Source: Candidatus Hydrogenedens sp. (GTDB taxonomy: Bacteria; Hydrogenedentota; Hydrogenedentia; Hydrogenedentales; JAEUWI01). From it: a DNA stretch of 64,000 bases. The notes under the pieces are model-generated. The model was not told the DNA's origin, did no database searches, and saw only the letters and a program-made list of their open reading frames with translations. The stretch covers positions 1 to 64,000 of the forward strand of contig WGMK01000035.1 of NCBI GenBank assembly GCA_016125095.1, written 5' to 3'. Below are positions 62,461 through 64,000 of the stretch, one piece after another. The position numbers and the translations under genes are program-made. How positions within the stretch are numbered: position 1 is the stretch's first letter; each line of letters opens with the position of its first letter.

Positions 62461-63068
62461 GGCTGCGGCATGGCATGGCGGCGCTCCTGCTGGCTGGCTG
62501 CGGCGCAAGCCCGGCCCCGGCGCCTGTGGCAGAGGAGGGCGCGCCCAAGCCCGTGGACGAGGGCGTGGTGATGCGCGATGTGGAGATGTTTCTTTTCGAC
62601 GCGGGTGTGACGGGCGAGCAGCGCAAGCCCGCGCTGAGCATCCGCGCGAAGCAATTCGTGCAGGAAGACGACAAGGTCTGGCGCTTCGAGCAGGCGCAGG
62701 CCATTGCCCGGCAGGACAACGCCGAGGCGGAAGACATTGTGTTCGACGCGGCGCAGGGCAGCCTGCGCGAGGAAGAGAGCGCCTACATGGACGGCGGCGT
62801 GAAGGCGACCATCGGCACCATGACCATCGACATGGACAACGTGACCTGGGGCCCCGAGGGCGATGCGGGCGCAAGTACCGCGCGCAGCGATAGCCCCGTG
62901 CATCTGCTCGACCCGGCCATGGACCTCTACGCGGAGCAGTTCCGCCTGTATCCCGACGCGCGTCAGTTCTCGCTGATAGACGTGCGCGGCCGGTTCGATT
63001 TCCCGCAGGCGGAGCCGGAGACGGCGGCGGGCGGCGAGACCGCCACAACCGAAGGAGTATCCTCATGA
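62457..63068 (+). CDS. LptC-like lipoprotein
   Basis: A 203-aa protein starting with GTG in a GTGA overlap with coaX. The N-terminus has a lipobox (LLAGC, Cys15), so it is probably a lipoprotein rather than the single-helix LptC of E. coli. The body (MRDVEMFLFDAGVTGEQR, SLREEESAYMDGGVKATIG, DMDNVTWGPEGD) has the repeating strand pattern of LptC/LptA jellyrolls, which carry LPS across the periplasm. The assignment leans on the LptA-like neighbour. Confidence 0.75.
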   Translation: MRLRHGMAALLLAGCGASPAPAPVAEEGAPKPVDEGVVMRDVEMFLFDAGVTGEQRKPALSIRAKQFVQEDDKVWRFEQAQAIARQDNAEAEDIVFDAAQGSLREEESAYMDGGVKATIGTMTIDMDNVTWGPEGDAGASTARSDSPVHLLDPAMDLYAEQFRLYPDARQFSLIDVRGRFDFPQAEPETAAGGETATTEGVSS

Positions 63069-63934
63069 GAATGAATATCCTTGCCGCAGCTCTGGCGCTG
63101 CTGACCGCGGCAGCCCAGGCCCAGACCGGCATGGGCGGCTATGCCAGCATGGCCATCGAAAAAGCCGGCCAGATTACCGGCGGCTTCGACGGCACCATCC
63201 AGGAAATGTCGGGCGGCGTCAGCATCGTGCTGAAATCCGATGATCCTGAAAAGAGCGACCTGCCCATCCAGGCGGGCAGCATCACCTTCGACTGGCCGCA
63301 AGGCCAGGCCCAGCCCTCGCGCATCGTGCTCAGCGGCAATGTGCGCATCAAGCACCCCGACGCCGATGTGTCGGCCGACCGCGCCGACTGGAATTTCGAT
63401 ACGGGCGAGCTGGTGTTCACCGGCAACCCCGTGATGACCAGCGCGCGCGTGCAGGGCATGAAGGGCGAGAAGATGACGCTCGACATGGAGAAGGGCACCT
63501 TCTCCGTAACGGGCGTTTCGGTGCCCATGCTCGATCTGAACGGCGCGGGCGGGGCGGGCGGCGCCGACATGCTGCGTCCGGATGCCATCGCCGACATGGC
63601 CGGCCTGGTGAACGCGCTCAAGGCCGCGTGGTCCGCCGAGGCCGCCAGCCCGGGCAAGCACATCCTCTCGCTCATCGAGTCGGGAAACCGCCAGCAATTG
63701 CTGAACAGCCCGACCAACCTCGTCGTGGAGAACAGCAAGCTGCTGCTGAAACAGCTGAACGCCCTGCTGCCGCGCGAAGACTTCTACAATGCCGGCGCCT
63801 GGGCGGGCGTGGCGCTGGGCGACGAGGCCCAGGCGCTCGCCGCGAAGGAAACGCTCGAGGAGAAGGAACGCACGCACCTCAACCGCCTCGCCTTCAACGC
63901 GGCCTTTGCCGCCTATATGGGCGGCGGAGCGTAG
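63065..63934 (+). CDS. LptA/OstA-like periplasmic protein
   Basis: A 289-aa exported protein (signal peptide to about AAQAQ, residue 20), coupled by ATGA to the LptC-like gene. Residues about 40-165 show the OstA pattern: IQAGSITFDWPQGQAQPSR, LSGNVRIKHPDADVSADRADW, LVFTGNPVMTSARVQGMKGEKM. An extra ~120-residue helical tail is unusual for LptA, which is about 185 aa. Confidence 0.8.
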   Translation: MRMNILAAALALLTAAAQAQTGMGGYASMAIEKAGQITGGFDGTIQEMSGGVSIVLKSDDPEKSDLPIQAGSITFDWPQGQAQPSRIVLSGNVRIKHPDADVSADRADWNFDTGELVFTGNPVMTSARVQGMKGEKMTLDMEKGTFSVTGVSVPMLDLNGAGGAGGADMLRPDAIADMAGLVNALKAAWSAEAASPGKHILSLIESGNRQQLLNSPTNLVVENSKLLLKQLNALLPREDFYNAGAWAGVALGDEAQALAAKETLEEKERTHLNRLAFNAAFAAYMGGGA

Positions 63935-63980
63935 CGTGGTCGTCGGCCCGCGTCTCGCCGCGAAGCTGCCGAACGGAGCG

Positions 63981-64000
63981 ATGACGACACACCCTTCGGC
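63981..64000 (+). CDS. Possible start of the next gene (cut by the window edge)
   Basis: An ATG at 63981 preceded by CGGAGCG opens a frame that runs off the window. By synteny an lptB-type ATPase would be expected here, but only six codons are visible. Confidence 0.25.

Overview
This 64 kb, GC-rich window looks like chromosome from an uncultured Gram-negative bacterium of the planctomycete-like sphere. Planctomycete-type DUF1549/DUF1553 and DUF1501 proteins, many secreted beta-propeller and EF-hand proteins, Glu-Gly rich linkers and a paired EF-hand C-terminal domain remind me most of Candidatus Hydrogenedentes; that placement rests on remembered family traits and was not tested by search. 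An outer membrane is implied by hldE, a waaF-like heptosyltransferase and lptC/lptA-like genes. Coding density is high, with many overlapping start/stop codons.

Layout: 1-4.6 kb holds two secreted propeller proteins, one also a two-haem cytochrome, both ending in the paired EF-hand domain. 4.7-6.8 kb is a GbsR-type regulator with a P450, behind a consensus promoter and palindromic operator. 6.8-9.3 kb is a leftward transporter/DegT aminotransferase pair. 9.4-14.1 kb is a DUF1549/DUF1553 plus DUF1501 pair. 14.2-17.3 kb is a secreted serine protease with a long Glu-Gly linker and the EF-hand domain. 18.2-25.4 kb is a rightward run of secreted glycan-active enzymes, interrupted by an antisense 35-codon gene with its own Shine-Dalgarno sequence and terminator. 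25.4-30 kb is a TetR-centred divergon: regulator, ferric-reductase-like protein and cytochrome on one side, class-III aminotransferase and class-II aldolase on the other.

30-40 kb carries a TauD-type dioxygenase, a sialidase-like/Gfo-Idh-MocA pair, hldE with a coupled 69-aa gene, two paralogous alpha/beta hydrolases separated by a 169-bp inverted-repeat element, a FAD oxidoreductase and a thiolase. 40-41.8 kb is a REP/RAYT locus with a 96-bp duplication of a neighbouring gene end. 41.8-45.6 kb has a heptosyltransferase, an M23 peptidase, a ParDE module and tRNA-Val. 45.6-50.9 kb is a leftward operon of glucan phosphorylase, a 38-aa membrane protein, aroB, a TPR protein and an unknown gene. 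51-56.9 kb has a histidine phosphatase, hemL, a TPR protein, an RND/MMPL exporter and paired DUF2007 proteins. 56.9-64 kb is a large secreted calcium-repeat protein and a tightly packed nadC-birA-coaX-lptC-lptA run.

No rRNA, CRISPR array, prophage or classical insertion sequence was seen. Mobile features are limited to the RAYT/REP locus and the inverted-repeat element.
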